Source of the DNA: Streptococcus pasteurianus
GTDB lineage: Bacteria; Bacillota; Bacilli; Lactobacillales; Streptococcaceae
Length of the DNA: 64,000 bases
Direction: 5' to 3'
Assembly (NCBI RefSeq): GCF_004843545.1
Contig: NZ_CP039457.1
Span: 1,764,501 to 1,828,500 of the forward strand
The translations under genes and the position numbers were made by a program. Positions 63,686 through 64,000 of the stretch are shown one piece after another (the stretch's first letter is position 1; the number at the start of each line of letters is the position of its first letter). The notes beneath the pieces are model-generated. The model was not told where the DNA came from and searched no databases. It saw nothing but the letters and a program-made list of their open reading frames with translations.

Positions 63686-64000
63686 TTGGAAATAAAAAAT
63701 ATTTTAGTAATCGGTAATGGTTTTGACCTTGCAATCAAGCGTAAAACCAGCTATGAAGATTTTATTAAGTTTGCTTGTCAAATAACAGGATTTCCCAATG
63801 AATCAATTTCTCATTCTTTGTGCGATAACTATACCTTATATGGTAAAGAATCTTTTATCGATCAATATGAACTATTTCAAAAAAATCTTGTTTTAGAATT
63901 TATTAATTTTTTAGTAAAAAAATATAGTGAACAAAATAATTTACGTAATCTTACCGAAGAAAAGTTAAAATATTTGGATAAGTACTACGAATATTTTCAA
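63686..64000 (+). CDS. AbiH-like abortive-infection protein, 3' part beyond the window
   Basis: The frame opens with TTG 63686 (AAAGGAGAC upstream, though 12 bases away) and reads LEIKNILVIGNGFDLAIKRK, then TSYEDFIKFACQI, the AbiH opening (ILVIGNGFDLA...TSY.DF). Its first bases follow the mutY stop by 7 bases. AbiH proteins cause abortive infection by lactococcal phages. 105 codons are visible. The TTG start is my choice; the DNA upstream has an in-frame stop. Confidence 0.72.
   Translation, partial: MEIKNILVIGNGFDLAIKRKTSYEDFIKFACQITGFPNESISHSLCDNYTLYGKESFIDQYELFQKNLVLEFINFLVKKYSEQNNLRNLTEEKLKYLDKYYEYFQ

Overview
The window reads as chromosome of a low-GC Gram-positive coccus, almost certainly a Streptococcus. 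The basis is gene order and family identity: CodY, the gatCAB operon, the scrKABR sucrose cluster, tandem DAHP synthases beside secA/acpS/alr/recG, efp-Asp23-nusB, the rpsF-ssb-rpsR operon and a MutY without cysteines. I infer the bovis/equinus group from the gene mix, with low certainty. No rRNA, tRNA, intact insertion sequence, prophage or CRISPR array was seen.

Layout. 0-5.3 kb: an amino-acid ABC transporter binding lipoprotein (cut by the left edge), an M20 amidohydrolase, a C-terminal scrap of a second binding protein, a class-I glutamine amidotransferase, YebC, an NmrA-like oxidoreductase and a TipAL-type MerR regulator with a 19-bp-spacer promoter. 5.3-11.7 kb: a compact minus-strand housekeeping run (yqeG, yqeH, yhbY, nadD, yqeK, a frameshifted cysteine hydrolase, rsfS, yqeM, tmcAL) tied to ribosome maturation, NAD synthesis and tRNA modification. 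11.7-14.7 kb: a drug exporter with its MarR regulator, and an EamA exporter. 14.8-19.5 kb: gatCAB, a nicotinamidase-like hydrolase, and codY with a CodY box. 19.6-27.5 kb: an aminotransferase, a membrane-fused glycerophosphodiesterase, a structured 6S-like RNA leading into uspA, a HAD-MazG fusion, asparaginase, and the first of two DUF2975/XRE modules. 27.5-36 kb: recG, alr, acpS, two DAHP synthases, secA. 36.5-42.1 kb: the sucrose PTS cluster with operators. 42.2-54.4 kb: nusB, Asp23, efp, decayed DUF2628 and Tim44-like genes, comEB, a proline peptidase, uvrA, corA with a possible leader peptide, a second DUF2975/XRE module, and rpsF-ssb-rpsR.

54.5-62.5 kb is accessory DNA between rpsF and mutY. 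It holds a decaying biotin cluster (bioB and bioY broken, a BirA-like operator kept), ahpCF, and remains of an AMP-ligase/acyltransferase locus. Its most striking content is an operon-like array of six tiny genes at 61.57-62.33 kb. Each encodes a 13-31 residue peptide around the core N-[VL]-[GAS]-R-Y-K-[ND]-G-D, and five of six have their own strong Shine-Dalgarno. The array runs from a consensus promoter to a perfect-palindrome terminator. Wobble positions vary while the amino acids are kept, so these look like real, selected micropeptides. I do not recognise the family and consider it the best candidate for an undescribed system here. The window closes with mutY and the start of an AbiH-type phage-defence gene.
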